50,790 nt of DNA from Bacteroidota bacterium (GCA_003551495.1 PUMT01000191.1:1-50790), one strand, 5' to 3'. Counted from the stretch's first letter, positions 1-9,913 are shown. The notes: generated by a model from the letters alone, not told the origin. Program-made: numbers and translations.

Positions 1-1636
1 AAAATACAAGCTTCCCGCCCCACTGAAGATCATACTCCTCTTTACCCCGTACAGAAACATTTATCTCCTTCCCGTTTACTTTGTATTTAGTTGGATCGGG
101 TTGGTTTTCGGTATAAGGTTCAATTACCATGTGAACCTCACCAAACTGTCCGGCACCCCCTGATTGCTTCTTATGCCTGTATGATGCCTGTGCTACTTTG
201 GTTATGGTTTCACGGTAGGGTATTTTTGGGGGAATAAAATCTGTTTCAATTTTATAAATATTGTCAAGATGCCACTTCAGGATATTCAGGTGGTACTCTC
301 CCTGACCTGACACAATGATCTGCTTGAGTTCCTTTGAATATTCAATGAGGATTGTAGGATCCTCTTCATGCGTTTTAGCAAGTGCTTCACCAAGTTTCTC
401 TTCATCCGACTCCGATTTTGCCTTGATAGCAGTGCGGAAACGGGGTTCGGGTAAAGTTATCGGCGGAAAAACAATCTTTTTACTTCCTTCACATAGTGTG
501 TGATTTGTTTTTGTGTTTTTCAGTTTTACTGTTGCGCCGATGTCGCCGGCTACCATTTTTGACAATTTTTTTCTTGTTTTGCCTGCAACTGCAAGTAACT
601 GGGAAATCCTTTCCTTTGAGCTTGTTTTGGTGTTCAAAAGGTCCATCCCTTCGGAAATTTCACCTGACATTACTTTGAAGTAGTTGATCTCTCCGATATG
701 CTGCTCGAAAGAAGACTTGAAAACGAATATTGAAGCAGGAGATGATGAATCACATTTTATTTCTTCACCATCTGTTGTTTCGGGAGGGTCAACCTCTATC
801 GGACTGGGAGCAATTTCGCAAATAAACTCCATCAACCTGTCAATTCCCATATTTTTTTTGGCTGAAACGCAAAGAACCGGAAACATGTTCCGTATTTTCA
901 ATCCCAGCTTCAATCCTTTCAGGATCTCTTCCTCGTCAAGCGTGCCCTTGTCAAAAAAAATCTCCATTAGATTCTCGTCGTTCTCGGCGGCTGCCTCAAT
1001 AAGCTCATTACGGAGTTCTTCAGCGCGGTCTTTCTGATCGCCGGGTATTGGAAGGACTTCGGCTTTACCACCTTCGGCCGGGTATTTGTACATCGACATT
1101 TTCAGTACATCAATAACGGCATTGAATTCGGGACCGGGATTTACCGGATACTGTGCCAAAACGGCCTTGCTGCCATAACTTTGTTTCAGTGACTCAATTG
1201 TTTTCTCAAAATTCATCTTTTCATGGTCGAGCTGATTAACTGCAAGCATCACAGGTTTTTTGTGAGATTCAAGATAGCGCCCCTGTATCTCGGTGCCAAT
1301 CTCAAAACCGTTCTGGCCGTTTATTACCATAAGGGAAGAATCAACCGGCCGCAGCGCAGAAATAAGTCCGCCCACAAAATCGTCCAGTCCCGGAGCATCA
1401 ATAATATTTATCTTATTGTCGGCATACTCGGTGTGTAAAACAGCTGAAAATACCGAGTTTTCATTTTCATGCTCAATTTCATTGAAATCGGAAACTGTAT
1501 TTTTGCTTTCAACAGCTCCTCTTCTTTCAATCACACCGCCTTGAAAAAGCATTGCTTCCGTCAGGGTGGTCTTACCTGACTTGGTGTTGCCAGCAATAAC
1601 AATATTCCTTAATTGATCAGTCTGATATGTCTTCAT
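1..1636 (-). CDS. fusA2: EF-G paralogue (EF-G2-like), cut by left window edge
   Basis: The first 545 codons of a translation-factor GTPase homologue are visible; the C-terminal part lies outside the window. The start is ATG at 1636 (MKTYQTDQLRNIVIAG). The P-loop is GNTKSGKT (residues 16-23). The G3 motif reads DAPGLDDF (80-87), where true EF-G has DTPGHVDF, so the catalytic histidine is Leu. The G4 motif is NQLD (134-137) instead of NKMD. The switch I sequence RGITI is absent. EF-G domains II to IV follow, including GQGEYHLNIL and GGAGQFGEVHM. The true EF-G gene is at 3054 on the other strand. A GTPase-inactive EF-G2 is known from Bacteroides (recalled, not checked); this gene fits that class by inference. 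It diverges from the ribosomal block and has its own promoter. Confidence 0.92.
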   Translation of the reverse strand, partial: MKTYQTDQLRNIVIAGNTKSGKTTLTEAMLFQGGVIERRGAVESKNTVSDFNEIEHENENSVFSAVLHTEYADNKINIIDAPGLDDFVGGLISALRPVDSSLMVINGQNGFEIGTEIQGRYLESHKKPVMLAVNQLDHEKMNFEKTIESLKQSYGSKAVLAQYPVNPGPEFNAVIDVLKMSMYKYPAEGGKAEVLPIPGDQKDRAEELRNELIEAAAENDENLMEIFFDKGTLDEEEILKGLKLGLKIRNMFPVLCVSAKKNMGIDRLMEFICEIAPSPIEVDPPETTDGEEIKCDSSSPASIFVFKSSFEQHIGEINYFKVMSGEISEGMDLLNTKTSSKERISQLLAVAGKTRKKLSKMVAGDIGATVKLKNTKTNHTLCEGSKKIVFPPITLPEPRFRTAIKAKSESDEEKLGEALAKTHEEDPTILIEYSKELKQIIVSGQGEYHLNILKWHLDNIYKIETDFIPPKIPYRETITKVAQASYRHKKQSGGAGQFGEVHMVIEPYTENQPDPTKYKVNGKEINVSVRGKEEYDLQWGGKLVF

Positions 1637-1746
1637 AATAATTATATATTAAAATAATTTGGTTTTCCCTTAAAGATTAAGATTCCGGAGAAGCTGCCGG
1701 TAATCAAAGAATTAATTGTAAAAGCAACTTATTCAAAAAGTGCCCT

Positions 1747-1776
1747 CAAAAGTAATAATTTTTTATATACTATCAA
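1747..1776 (-). promoter_or_regulatory. Candidate promoter of the EF-G paralogue
   Basis: Read on the minus strand, ATTG (1777-1774) is followed after 19 bases by TACTTTTG (1754-1747). This matches the Bacteroidetes housekeeping pattern TTTG / TAnnTTTG. Predicted transcription would start near 1740, leaving a leader of about 100 bases before the ATG at 1636. Confidence 0.5.
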
Positions 1777-1956
1777 TTATCCCACAGAGATCAGGCAATA
1801 AAAAATAAATACCCTGTTTTGTTTTCACTTGTTACAACGGAAAATAATGAATACCCTAATTTAACGCAATGCGACTGACAGCTAAAATGCTGTAACTGTT
1901 TTGCACAGCTGGTTCTTCTACTTTTTACGCGGACGGTGAAAATAGAGCGTTTCATC

Positions 1957-1988
1957 TTTGCATCGTAAAGTAATTTGTTTTAATTTTG
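1957..1988 (+). promoter_or_regulatory. Candidate distal promoter of the ribosomal block (P1)
   Basis: TTTG at 1957-1960 is followed after 20 bases by TAATTTTG at 1981-1988, a full match to the Bacteroidetes -33/-7 pattern. It would give a leader of about 150 bases before rpsL. That leader contains the inverted repeat at 2001-2036. Confidence 0.5.
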
Positions 1989-2000
1989 CGGTTTTTTATT

Positions 2001-2036
2001 CCGGGTTTGACATTGTTATACTTGTCCGGCACCCGG
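2001..2036 (+). other. Inverted repeat in the rpsL leader
   Basis: CCGGGT (2001-2006) is complementary to ACCCGG (2031-2036), separated by 24 bases. It lies between the two candidate promoters, so only transcripts from P1 would carry it. It may be a leader hairpin of the ribosomal operon, but no T-run follows and its function is unknown. The rest of the 507-base space 1637-2143 is AT-rich, and no gene was seen in it. Confidence 0.35.
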
Positions 2037-2067
2037 CGGTGGTTAAGAAATTAATTATAAAATTATT

Positions 2068-2097
2068 CTTGTTTTTTTAAAAAAAAAATTACCTTTG
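2068..2097 (+). promoter_or_regulatory. Candidate proximal promoter of the ribosomal block (P2)
   Basis: CTTG at 2068-2071 is followed after 18 bases by TACCTTTG at 2090-2097, an exact -7 element. The spacer is an A/T tract. Predicted transcription starts near 2104, about 40 bases before the rpsL ATG. Confidence 0.6.
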
Positions 2098-2143
2098 CAC
2101 ACCAATTTTGTTAAAAAGTTTAGTAATTAAAGATACATCTTTT

Positions 2144-2518
2144 ATGCCTACAATTCAGCAATTAATAAGAAAAGGGCGGACGAGGCTGGTTGAAAAGAAG
2201 AAAGCTCCCGCACTGGATGCATGCCCCCAGAGAAGAGGTGTGTGTGTTCGTGTTTATACTACTACACCAAAAAAACCCAACTCTGCTATGAGAAAGGTTG
2301 CCAGGGTAAGGCTTACCAACGGTAAGGAGGTGAACACATACATACCGGGAGAAGGCCATAACCTTCAGGAGCACTCTATTGTACTTATAAGGGGCGGAAG
2401 GGTTAAAGACCTTCCGGGTGTAAGATACCATCTTATAAGGGGTGCTCTGGACACATCGGGAGTTGAAGGACGTACTCAGAGACGTTCAAAATACGGAACA
2501 AAGAGACCCAGGAAATAA
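2144..2518 (+). CDS. rpsL: 30S ribosomal protein S12
   Basis: S12 sits at the decoding centre of the small subunit and monitors codon-anticodon pairing. The product is 124 residues, the same length as the E. coli protein. The ATG at 2144 is chosen because it gives the family start [12 protein letters not shown]; an upstream in-frame TTG would only add a non-conserved stretch. The loops that carry streptomycin-resistance mutations are wild type (TTPKKPNSA and [13 protein letters not shown]), including the Asp that is methylthiolated in some bacteria. It is the first gene of the block, preceded by two candidate promoters. rpoB and rpoC are not upstream. Confidence 0.98.
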   Translation: MPTIQQLIRKGRTRLVEKKKAPALDACPQRRGVCVRVYTTTPKKPNSAMRKVARVRLTNGKEVNTYIPGEGHNLQEHSIVLIRGGRVKDLPGVRYHLIRGALDTSGVEGRTQRRSKYGTKRPRK

Positions 2519-2541
2519 TTATAACCCAGAACTATTTATAG

Positions 2542-2986
2542 ATGAGAAAGTCAAAACCAAAAAAAAGAATTTTGCTGCCTGACCCAAGGTATAATGATGT
2601 GGAAGTAACCCGCTTCGTGAACAATCTGATGAATAACGGGAAGAAAAGCCTGGCTTTTAATATCTTCTACAATGCTCTTGAGATAGTGGAGCAGAAGTCC
2701 AAAAATGAAGGGAAAACCCCTGTGGAGATATGGAAGAAGGCTTTGGAAAATATTACACCTATGGTTGAGGTAAAAAGCCGCAGGGTAGGGGGCGCAACTT
2801 TCCAGGTTCCCCAGGAAGTGAGGCCTGGAAGGAAGGTGTCGATAAGCATGAAAAATATGATACTTTTTGCCCGCAAAAGGGCAGGAAAAACAATGGCCGA
2901 AAAACTTGCCGCAGAGATACTGGCTGCATATAATGAAGAGGGAGGGGCATTCAAGAGAAAAGAGGAGATGCACAGGATGGCAGATG
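2542..2986 (+). other. Core of S7 (see rpsG entry)
   Basis: This stretch is the conserved RNA-binding body of S7, within the rpsG gene annotated separately at 2542-3018. No independent feature is claimed here. Confidence 0.1.
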
Positions 2987-3018
2987 CAAACAAGGCATTT
3001 GCGCACTTCAGGTTTTAA
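2542..3018 (+). CDS. rpsG: 30S ribosomal protein S7
   Basis: S7 nucleates assembly of the 30S head and contacts tRNA in the E site. The 158-residue product starts [19 protein letters not shown] and contains the conserved stretches [15 protein letters not shown] and [10 protein letters not shown]; it ends [10 protein letters not shown]. It starts 23 bases after rpsL and ends 35 bases before fusA, the standard str order. In E. coli S7 represses translation of its own operon. No equivalent site was identified here. Confidence 0.98.
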   Translation: MRKSKPKKRILLPDPRYNDVEVTRFVNNLMNNGKKSLAFNIFYNALEIVEQKSKNEGKTPVEIWKKALENITPMVEVKSRRVGGATFQVPQEVRPGRKVSISMKNMILFARKRAGKTMAEKLAAEILAAYNEEGGAFKRKEEMHRMADANKAFAHFRF

Positions 3019-3053
3019 CAGCATAAAAAATTAAGAGGAAGGAAAAAATTCAA

Positions 3054-5168
3054 ATGAGCAGTGAATTGAAATATACGAGGAATATCGGTATAATGGCGCA
3101 TATCGATGCAGGGAAGACTACCACAACGGAGCGGATCCTGTATTATACCGGTATTACTCACAGGATGGGTGAGGTTCATGAAGGGGCTGCTACAATGGAC
3201 TGGATGGTTCAGGAGCAGGAGAGGGGGATTACTATCACTTCTGCTGCGGTAACCACCTTCTGGAAATATAATCAGGATAATTTTAAGATAAACATAATTG
3301 ATACACCCGGCCATGTCGACTTTACTGTTGAAGTAGAAAGATCTTTGAGGGTTCTTGACGGAGCTGTTGCGGTTTTTTGTGCAGTAGGAGGCGTCGAGCC
3401 CCAGTCCGAAACGGTTTGGCGGCAGGCTGATAAATACAGGGTTCCAAGGATAGGTTTTGTAAATAAGATGGATCGCAGCGGAGCCGATTTTTTTAATGTG
3501 GTTTACCAGATAAGGAAAAAGCTTGGAGCCAGGCCCGTTCCCCTCCATATGCCTATAGGTAGTGAAGAGTCTTTCCGGGGAATAATTGACCTCATTGAAA
3601 TGAAGGCAGTTATATGGTACGAAGACGACAAGCTTGGCACCGATTATGAGCTGACTGACATACCCCCGGAATTTCTTGAGGAGGCACGTGAATACAGGGC
3701 AAATCTCATTGAAGCCGTAGCTGAGGCGGATGATTCAATACTGGAAAAGTTTTTCGAAGACCCTGAATCTATTTCTGAGGAACATCTGACGGATGCGATC
3801 AGGAAGGCAACAATATCGCTTACCATCATACCGGTTATGTGCGGTGCTGCCTTTAAGAACAAAGGGATTCAAAGGCTTATTGATGCAGTTGTAAAATTCT
3901 TGCCAAGTCCGGTTGATATCGGCTCAATAAAAGGGATAAATCCAAAAAATGACGAAGAGGTGGAGCGCAAGGCTCTTGAAACAGAACCCTTGTCAGCTCT
4001 TGCATTCAAAATTGCTACAGATCCCTTTGTCGGCCGTCTTGTTTTTCTGCGGGTATACAGCGGGGTTATTAGTGCTGCTTCTTATGTACTGAACACAAGG
4101 TCAGGCAAAAAAGAGCGTATAACCCGTCTCTACCAGATGCGTTCCAACAAGCAGATGCCCAAAGACAAGGTAGGTGCAGGTGATATATGTGCTGTTGTCG
4201 GACCCAAGGATTTACGGACAGGAGACACCCTGTGTGACGAAAAGAAACCCATAATACTGGAATCCATTATTTTCCCCGAGCCGGTGCTTGGAATAGCTGT
4301 AGAACCTAAAACGCAGCTTGATATTGACCGTCTTGGCATTGCTCTTTCAAAGCTGGCTGAGGAAGATCCTACATTTAAAATACAGCATGATGAAAGTTCC
4401 GGACAAACTATAATAAACGGAATGGGGGAACTGCATCTTGAAATAATACTTGACAGGCTAAAACGAGAATTTAAAGTGGAGTGTAATCAGGGAGCACCTC
4501 AGGTAGCTTACAAGGAAGCCATTGCGACTTCTGTTGAGCACAGGGAGGTGTTTAAAAAACAGACAGGCGGGAAAGGAAAGTTTGCAGACATTATTGTACG
4601 TATTTCCCCTGCAGACAAGGAAGTAAGCGGACTTCAATTTATTGATAATATAAAGGGAGGCAACATACCCAAAGAATATATACCCTCAGTTGAAAAAGGA
4701 TTTCGTGAAGCGATGAACAACGGGGTGCTGGCAGGGTTTCCCGTTGAGAGCATGAAAGTTGAACTGCTTGACGGTTCATTTCATCCTGTTGATTCAGATT
4801 CTCTTTCATTTGAGATAGCTGCAAAGCAGGCATTCAGGAATGCATGTCCAAAAACAAAACCATATTTGCTTGAGCCGATAATGAGTGTTGAAGTGGTTAC
4901 CCCCGAGGAGTATATGGGAGATGTGATATCCGACTTCAACAGGAGGCGGGGATTGATTGAGGGAATGGAGAGTAAGGCCGGAGCAAGGCTTATAAAAGCA
5001 AAGGCCCCGCTGTCCGAACTATTCGGTTATGTAACGGATCTTCGCACAATCACCTCCGGAAGGGCAACCTCTACAATGGAGTTTTCCCATTACCAGGAGG
5101 TAGTTCCTGAGGTTGCGAAAAAGATATTGGAAAGTTCCAAGGGAAGCACAGAATACAGTTTAAAATAA
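3054..5168 (+). CDS. fusA: Elongation factor G
   Basis: EF-G uses GTP to move tRNAs and mRNA through the ribosome and, with RRF, recycles ribosomes. The product is 704 residues, normal for the family. All GTPase motifs are intact: [13 protein letters not shown] (G1), RGITITSA (G2), DTPGHVDF with the catalytic His (G3) and NKMD (G4). Domain IV, which enters the A site, and the C-terminal domain ([17 protein letters not shown]) are present. It lies in the str cluster, 5 bases before rpsJ. It contrasts with the divergent paralogue at the left edge, which lacks the catalytic His. Confidence 0.98.
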   Translation: MSSELKYTRNIGIMAHIDAGKTTTTERILYYTGITHRMGEVHEGAATMDWMVQEQERGITITSAAVTTFWKYNQDNFKINIIDTPGHVDFTVEVERSLRVLDGAVAVFCAVGGVEPQSETVWRQADKYRVPRIGFVNKMDRSGADFFNVVYQIRKKLGARPVPLHMPIGSEESFRGIIDLIEMKAVIWYEDDKLGTDYELTDIPPEFLEEAREYRANLIEAVAEADDSILEKFFEDPESISEEHLTDAIRKATISLTIIPVMCGAAFKNKGIQRLIDAVVKFLPSPVDIGSIKGINPKNDEEVERKALETEPLSALAFKIATDPFVGRLVFLRVYSGVISAASYVLNTRSGKKERITRLYQMRSNKQMPKDKVGAGDICAVVGPKDLRTGDTLCDEKKPIILESIIFPEPVLGIAVEPKTQLDIDRLGIALSKLAEEDPTFKIQHDESSGQTIINGMGELHLEIILDRLKREFKVECNQGAPQVAYKEAIATSVEHREVFKKQTGGKGKFADIIVRISPADKEVSGLQFIDNIKGGNIPKEYIPSVEKGFREAMNNGVLAGFPVESMKVELLDGSFHPVDSDSLSFEIAAKQAFRNACPKTKPYLLEPIMSVEVVTPEEYMGDVISDFNRRRGLIEGMESKAGARLIKAKAPLSELFGYVTDLRTITSGRATSTMEFSHYQEVVPEVAKKILESSKGSTEYSLK

Positions 5169-5173
5169 ACAAA

Positions 5174-5479
5174 ATGAGCCAGAAAATCAGAATAAAACTA
5201 AAGTCATACGATCACAACCTTGTGGATAAATCCACCGAGAAGATTGTGAAAACCGTTAAGCCCACAGGTGCAATAGTGAGCGGTCCTATACCGCTGCCAA
5301 CGCACAAGAGGATATTTACTGTTTTACGCTCTCCTTTCGTTAACAAGAAAGCAAGGGAGCAGTTTGAGCTTAATTCGTATAAGCGACTACTGGATATATA
5401 CAGCTCAACACCAAAAACCATTGATGCGTTGATGAAGCTGGAGTTGCCCAGTGGTGTTGAGGTTGAAATAAAAGTGTAA
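5174..5479 (+). CDS. rpsJ: 30S ribosomal protein S10 (NusE)
   Basis: S10 is a head protein of the 30S subunit. As NusE it also joins NusB in transcription antitermination. The 101-residue product starts [20 protein letters not shown] and contains the conserved loop [18 protein letters not shown]. It follows fusA by 5 bases, so the str and S10 groups look fused in one transcription unit with no terminator between them. Confidence 0.98.
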   Translation: MSQKIRIKLKSYDHNLVDKSTEKIVKTVKPTGAIVSGPIPLPTHKRIFTVLRSPFVNKKAREQFELNSYKRLLDIYSSTPKTIDALMKLELPSGVEVEIKV

Positions 5480-5501
5480 TTTTTTGAAAATTGGTGAAAA
5501 G

Positions 5502-6119
5502 ATGCCCGGATTAATTGGAAAAAAAATAGGAATGACTTCGCTGTTCACGGATGATGGCAAAAATATACCGTGTACTGTAATTGAAGCAGGGCCTTGTGTT
5601 GTTACCCAGGTAAAGACCCGCGATAAAGATGGCTATGAAGCTGTACAGCTGGCTTTTGGTGAGATTAAGGAAAAGAGCTGTACAAAACCTTTGCTTGGCC
5701 ATTTCAAGAAAGCTAAAATAACCCCCAGGAAAAAGATGGTGGAGTTTAAAGGATTCAAGGAAGATCTTAAGCCCGGGGATGTTTTGACTGTAGATTTTTT
5801 AAAGGATGACACCTGGCTCGATATATCAGGAATATCAAAAGGAAAAGGATTTCAGGGAGTGGTAAAGAGGCATGGCTTTTCCGGTGTAGGGGAGGCTTCT
5901 CACGGACAGCACGACAGGGAGCGCGCACCCGGATCTATCGGAAGTTCGTCAGACCCTTCGAGGGTTTTCAAGGGTATGCGTATGGCCGGCCGTACAGGAG
6001 GGGAAAGGGTTATGATGATATCACTCAGGGTGGTTAAGATTATACCTGAAAAAAATATATTAATTGTACAGGGATCAGTGCCAGGAGCAAATGGTTCATA
6101 TTTAACGATTGAGCAGTAA
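5502..6119 (+). CDS. rplC: 50S ribosomal protein L3
   Basis: L3 is an early 50S assembly protein whose loop approaches the peptidyl-transferase centre. The ATG at 5502 gives the family start [13 protein letters not shown] (205 residues); an in-frame TTG 18 bases upstream is less likely. The central loop reads [17 protein letters not shown]. The glutamine methylated by PrmB in E. coli is Ser here. The stop codon overlaps the rplD start by one base (TAATG), suggesting translational coupling. Confidence 0.97.
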   Translation: MPGLIGKKIGMTSLFTDDGKNIPCTVIEAGPCVVTQVKTRDKDGYEAVQLAFGEIKEKSCTKPLLGHFKKAKITPRKKMVEFKGFKEDLKPGDVLTVDFLKDDTWLDISGISKGKGFQGVVKRHGFSGVGEASHGQHDRERAPGSIGSSSDPSRVFKGMRMAGRTGGERVMMISLRVVKIIPEKNILIVQGSVPGANGSYLTIEQ

Positions 6120-6745
6120 TGGAATTAACAGTTTACAATATTAAAGGAGAAGATACCGGCAGAAAGGTTAGCCTTAGAGATTCCGTTTTTGGGATCGAGC
6201 CGAATGATCATGCTATTTACCTGGATGTAAAGCAGTTTATGGCAAATAACAGGCAGGGAACAAGCAAGACTAAAGAGCGCAGCGAAGTTACCGGTAGCAC
6301 GAAAAAGATCAAGAGGCAAAAGGGAACAGGTACTGCAAGGGCAGGTGATATCAAGTCACCTATATTCAGGGGCGGGGGACGTACTTTCGGTCCGCGTGTA
6401 CGTGATTACAGGTTCAAGCTAAACAGAAAGGTTAAACAGCTTGCCCGCAAATCAGCTTTGTCATACAAGGCAAAAGACAACAAAATATTTGTGCTTGAAG
6501 ACTTTAACCTGGAGGAGCCAAAAACCAGGAACTGTGCTTCTATTGTTGACAATTTGAAGATTAAGAAAAAGTCTCTTTTGGTTTTATCCGAACAAAATAA
6601 AAATATATATTTGTCCTCTCGAAATTTGCCCGATTTTGATGTTTTAACAGCCTCAGAACTAACCACGTACCACATTGTCAATACGCCGGTACTTGTGTTT
6701 TGTGAAAGTGCAATTGATGTTCTGGACAAATCATTCAGCAATTAG
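6119..6745 (+). CDS. rplD: 50S ribosomal protein L4
   Basis: L4 helps fold 23S rRNA, and its extended loop lines the peptide exit tunnel. The loop is recognisable as [20 protein letters not shown] followed by RTFGP. The product is 208 residues, typical length. Its ATG shares one base with the rplC stop. In E. coli L4 represses its own operon both by attenuation and at translation. No candidate leader is visible at this internal position, because the operon has no S10 promoter of its own here. Confidence 0.97.
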   Translation: MELTVYNIKGEDTGRKVSLRDSVFGIEPNDHAIYLDVKQFMANNRQGTSKTKERSEVTGSTKKIKRQKGTGTARAGDIKSPIFRGGGRTFGPRVRDYRFKLNRKVKQLARKSALSYKAKDNKIFVLEDFNLEEPKTRNCASIVDNLKIKKKSLLVLSEQNKNIYLSSRNLPDFDVLTASELTTYHIVNTPVLVFCESAIDVLDKSFSN

Positions 6746-6760
6746 AAATAATAAAAAGAA

Positions 6761-7051
6761 ATGGATATACTATTAAAACCTATAGTGACAGAGAAGATGA
6801 CCAATCTGGGTGAGAAGCTCAACCGTTACGGGTTTATTGTCGATAAAAGGGCAAACAAGTTGCAGATAAAGAAAGCTGTTGAGGAGATGTATGATGTTAA
6901 CGTGGAATCTGTCAACACAATGCGTTATGGCGGGAAAAACAAATCAAGATATACCCGTACAGGCGTTATATCCGGGAGGACAAGCTCATGCAAAAAAGCT
7001 ATAGTTACATTGGCGGAAGGTGAAAGTATAGATTTTTACAGCAATATATAA
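6761..7051 (+). CDS. rplW: 50S ribosomal protein L23
   Basis: L23 lies at the tunnel exit and forms the docking site for trigger factor and SRP. The 96-residue product begins MDILLKPIVTEKMTNLGEK and contains the family segment VDKRANKLQIKKAVEEMYDV. It starts 15 bases after rplD and ends 10 bases before rplB, in the standard S10 order. Confidence 0.97.
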   Translation: MDILLKPIVTEKMTNLGEKLNRYGFIVDKRANKLQIKKAVEEMYDVNVESVNTMRYGGKNKSRYTRTGVISGRTSSCKKAIVTLAEGESIDFYSNI

Positions 7052-7061
7052 GTGAGGAAAA

Positions 7062-7883
7062 ATGGCAGTAAAAAAATTAAAACCGGTTACACCGGGTCAA
7101 AGACATAAAATAAAGTCTGCTTTTGAAAACATAACAACTGACAGGCCTGAAAAATCCCTGCTGATGCCCATGAAAAAGTCAGGAGGCAGAAATAATCAGG
7201 GGAAGATGACGCTGCGCTATATGGGTGGCGGGCATAAACGGAGGTACCGTCTTATAGATTTCAAAAGAGACAAGGATGGTATGCCTGCTGTTGTCAGGTC
7301 GATTGAGTACGACCCCAACCGTTCGGCAAGGATTGCTCTGGTTGTATATGCAGACGGAGAGAAAAGGTATATAATTGCTCCGAACGGACTGAAGATAGGG
7401 CAGACCATAAGGTCAGGAAAGAATATTGCACCGGAAATAGGTAACACACTTTTTCTTTCAGACATTCCTCTTGGCACTGTTGTTCACAATATTGAACTTA
7501 AACCCGGGAAAGGGGCTGCCATGGCAAGAAGTGCCGGATCTTACGCGCAGCTTACTTCAAGGGAAGGAAAATATGCTTCGGTTAAACTGCCATCAGGAGA
7601 AATAAGAATGGTGCTTGTAACTTGCCGTGCAACTGTAGGTACAGTTTCAAACCCCGATCACTCCCTGGAGGTTTCCGGCAAAGCAGGCAGGAACAGATGG
7701 CTGGGACGCAGGCCAAGAGTTAGGGGAGTTGTCATGAATCCGGTTGACCATCCAATGGGAGGTGGTGAAGGACGCGCTTCCGGCGGACATCCAAGGTCGC
7801 GCAAGGGAGTTCCGGCAAAAGGATTCAAGACCAGATCCAGGAAAAAGGACTCCAATAAATATATTGTTGAAAAAAGGAAATAG
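7062..7883 (+). CDS. rplB: 50S ribosomal protein L2
   Basis: L2 is an rRNA-binding core protein needed for subunit association and peptidyl-transferase activity. The product is 273 residues, normal length. The conserved C-terminal region [17 protein letters not shown] carries the histidine equivalent to His229 of E. coli. Other conserved stretches are [17 protein letters not shown] and [14 protein letters not shown]. It starts 10 bases after rplW and ends 25 bases before rpsS. Confidence 0.98.
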   Translation: MAVKKLKPVTPGQRHKIKSAFENITTDRPEKSLLMPMKKSGGRNNQGKMTLRYMGGGHKRRYRLIDFKRDKDGMPAVVRSIEYDPNRSARIALVVYADGEKRYIIAPNGLKIGQTIRSGKNIAPEIGNTLFLSDIPLGTVVHNIELKPGKGAAMARSAGSYAQLTSREGKYASVKLPSGEIRMVLVTCRATVGTVSNPDHSLEVSGKAGRNRWLGRRPRVRGVVMNPVDHPMGGGEGRASGGHPRSRKGVPAKGFKTRSRKKDSNKYIVEKRK

Positions 7884-7908
7884 TATAACAAGGATAAACT
7901 GAAGATAT

Positions 7909-8175
7909 ATGAGTCGTTCACTTAAAAAAGGTCCCTTTATTGACTATAAACTGGAAAAAAGGGTTACAGAGGCCAATCAGAGCGGAAAGAAAACCGTCAT
8001 TAAAACATGGTCGCGCCGTTCGGTCATATCACCCGATTTTGTTGGGAATACCATAGCCGTTCACAACGGGAACAAATTCATTCCGGTTTATATTACAGAA
8101 AATATGGTGGGGCATAAGCTTGGAGAATTTTCTCCAACCCGCATATTCAGGGGACACGGAGGTAAAAGAAAATAG
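7909..8175 (+). CDS. rpsS: 30S ribosomal protein S19
   Basis: S19 is a 30S head protein that pairs with S13 near the A-site tRNA. The 88-residue product starts [19 protein letters not shown] and contains [20 protein letters not shown] and the basic C-terminal region [18 protein letters not shown] 138-base spacer follows before rplV. That is long for this block and contains nested inverted repeats, annotated separately. Confidence 0.97.
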   Translation: MSRSLKKGPFIDYKLEKRVTEANQSGKKTVIKTWSRRSVISPDFVGNTIAVHNGNKFIPVYITENMVGHKLGEFSPTRIFRGHGGKRK

Positions 8176-8181
8176 AATGAC

Positions 8182-8235
8182 CGGCAATAACCTGTGACTC
8201 AGAAAACAGTCACCCGAGGATTTAAATAATTGCCG
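8182..8235 (+). other. Nested inverted repeats in the rpsS-rplV spacer
   Basis: CGGCAAT (8182-8188) pairs with ATTGCCG (8229-8235). Inside it GTGACT (8194-8199) pairs with AGTCAC (8208-8213). The elements are perfect complements and nested, which suggests an RNA structure in the leader of rplV. There is no T-run, so it does not look like an intrinsic terminator. No -33/-7 promoter was recognised in the 138-base spacer. Confidence 0.4.
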
Positions 8236-8313
8236 TGATAACATAAATACCCGGAGTAATTTAACCGGTGATATAACAAATTAAAGAGATATAATTAATT
8301 ACCAGGCATAAAA

Positions 8314-8775
8314 ATGGGATCACGAAAACAGAAAAGAGCGCAAAGGATAAAAGAAGAAAACAAGAGCAGGTGTTTTGCCGTGCTTCGTAATTGCCCTACC
8401 TCACCCAGGAAAATGAGGCTGGTAGCAGATATGATAAGGGGCGCCGAAGTTAATACGGCATTGGATATGCTCAGATACAGTCCTAAAGAAGCTTCAAAAA
8501 GAGTGGAAAAACTCCTTTTGTCGGCTATTTCAAACTGGCAGAACAAAAATGAGGGTGTCAGGCTGGAAGAGACAAACCTGGTTGTAAAGGAAATATTTGT
8601 TGATCAGGCACGCACTTTGAAAAGGATAAGACCTGCTCCCCAGGGGAGGGCACACAGGATAAGAAAGCGCTCCAACCATGTTACCCTGGTGCTTGACAGT
8701 GATCAGAGAGAAGATGAAATAAATACTACAAACACAACAATAGATGGGACAAAAAGTAAATCCGATAAGCAATAG
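8314..8775 (+). CDS. rplV: 50S ribosomal protein L22
   Basis: L22 spans the 50S and its beta-hairpin lines the exit tunnel next to L4. The conserved core is [18 protein letters not shown] and the tunnel hairpin [19 protein letters not shown]. The product is 153 residues, longer than the roughly 110 of E. coli. It has a basic N-terminal extension, common in this phylum, and a hydrophilic tail rich in D, E, N and T after residue 128. The last 32 bases overlap the start of rpsC in another frame, so the tail length is constrained by the next gene. Confidence 0.96.
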   Translation: MGSRKQKRAQRIKEENKSRCFAVLRNCPTSPRKMRLVADMIRGAEVNTALDMLRYSPKEASKRVEKLLLSAISNWQNKNEGVRLEETNLVVKEIFVDQARTLKRIRPAPQGRAHRIRKRSNHVTLVLDSDQREDEINTTNTTIDGTKSKSDKQ

Positions 8776-9457
8776 GCTGGGAATTATCAAAGGCTGGGAT
8801 TCAAACTGGTACGGTGGCAAACAGTACTCAGGCAAGCTGATTGAAGATGTGAAAATCCGCGAATATCTGAATGCCAGGCTTGCAAAGGCGAGTATCTCGA
8901 AGATAATAATTGAGCGTACACTGAAGCTTATAACAGTTACCGTGAATACAGCACGCCCCGGCATTATAATCGGCAAAGGCGGTCAGGAAGTCGACAAGCT
9001 TAAGGAAGAGCTGAAAAAAATAACCCAGAAAGAGGTACAGATCAATATATTTGAAGTTAAACGGCCGGAGCTTGATGCAACAATAGTAGCCAACAATATT
9101 GCCCGTCAGATTGAAGGGAAGATATCTTTCAGAAGGGCTGTCAAGATGGCTATAGCGTCAACCATGAGAATGGGTGCCGAAGGCATCAAGGTGCAGGTTA
9201 GCGGAAGGCTCGGAGGTGCAGAAATGGCACGTACTGAAACATACAAGGAGGGCAGGATACCTCTGCACACTTTAAGGGCAGATATCGACTATGCTTTGAG
9301 TGAAGCGCTGACGAAGGTAGGACTTGTAGGTGTAAAGGTCTGGATATGCAACGGTGAAGTTTTCGGGAAACGGGATCTTGCTCCCAATATAGGTGTATCA
9401 GGTGCTTCACCAGGTGACCAGAAGGGAAAGGGCGGATTCAAAAAAAGAAGAAAATAA
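8744..9457 (+). CDS. rpsC: 30S ribosomal protein S3
   Basis: S3 forms part of the mRNA entry pore and has helicase-associated activity with S4 and S5. The ATG at 8744 gives the family start [15 protein letters not shown]. The KH domain is visible as [15 protein letters not shown], and the C-terminal domain as [13 protein letters not shown]. It is 237 residues long with the usual basic end (KGGFKKRRK). The start lies 32 bases inside rplV, which favours translational coupling. Confidence 0.97.
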   Translation: MGQKVNPISNRLGIIKGWDSNWYGGKQYSGKLIEDVKIREYLNARLAKASISKIIIERTLKLITVTVNTARPGIIIGKGGQEVDKLKEELKKITQKEVQINIFEVKRPELDATIVANNIARQIEGKISFRRAVKMAIASTMRMGAEGIKVQVSGRLGGAEMARTETYKEGRIPLHTLRADIDYALSEALTKVGLVGVKVWICNGEVFGKRDLAPNIGVSGASPGDQKGKGGFKKRRK

Positions 9458-9478
9458 CATAATAATTTTTGTGGAATA

Positions 9479-9907
9479 ATGTTACAACCAAAAAAGACAA
9501 AATACAGGCGGCAACAAAAAGGAAGAATGAAGGGTAATGCCCAGAGGGGCAACCAACTTGCTTTTGGTTCATTCGGCATAAAGGCACTGCAATCATCCTG
9601 GGTTACAGGGCGACAAATAGAAGCTGCCCGCCAGGCTGTTACGCGATACATGAAAAGGGAAGGTAAAATATGGATACGCATTTTTCCTGACAAGCCGATA
9701 ACGAAAAAGCCTGCGGAGGTTCGAATGGGAAAGGGGAAAGGTATGCCAGAGGCTTTTGTTGCACCCGTTACACCGGGGCGAATAATAATTGAAGCAGACG
9801 GTGTCCCTTTTGAAGTGGCTAAAGAGGCACTCAGACTTGCCGCCCAAAAGCTGCCTGTAACGACAAAATTTATTGTCAGACGTGATTATTTTGAAACATC
9901 ATCATAA
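9479..9907 (+). CDS. rplP: 50S ribosomal protein L16
   Basis: L16 binds near the A and P sites and helps position tRNA in the 50S. The 142-residue product begins [19 protein letters not shown] and contains [19 protein letters not shown], the region hydroxylated on Arg81 in E. coli. It starts 21 bases after rpsC and ends 6 bases before rpmC. Confidence 0.97.
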   Translation: MLQPKKTKYRRQQKGRMKGNAQRGNQLAFGSFGIKALQSSWVTGRQIEAARQAVTRYMKREGKIWIRIFPDKPITKKPAEVRMGKGKGMPEAFVAPVTPGRIIIEADGVPFEVAKEALRLAAQKLPVTTKFIVRRDYFETSS

Positions 9908-9913
9908 AAAGAT

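Noticed and set aside
2006-2020. TTGACA followed by TTATACT, looking like a sigma-70 promoter
   Set aside because: The two elements are only about five bases apart, so they cannot act together; the Bacteroidetes pattern fits better nearby.
2551-3024. 157-codon minus-strand frame over rpsG
   Set aside because: It is a mirror of a certain ribosomal gene, has no recognisable domains, and has no promoter or plausible partner.
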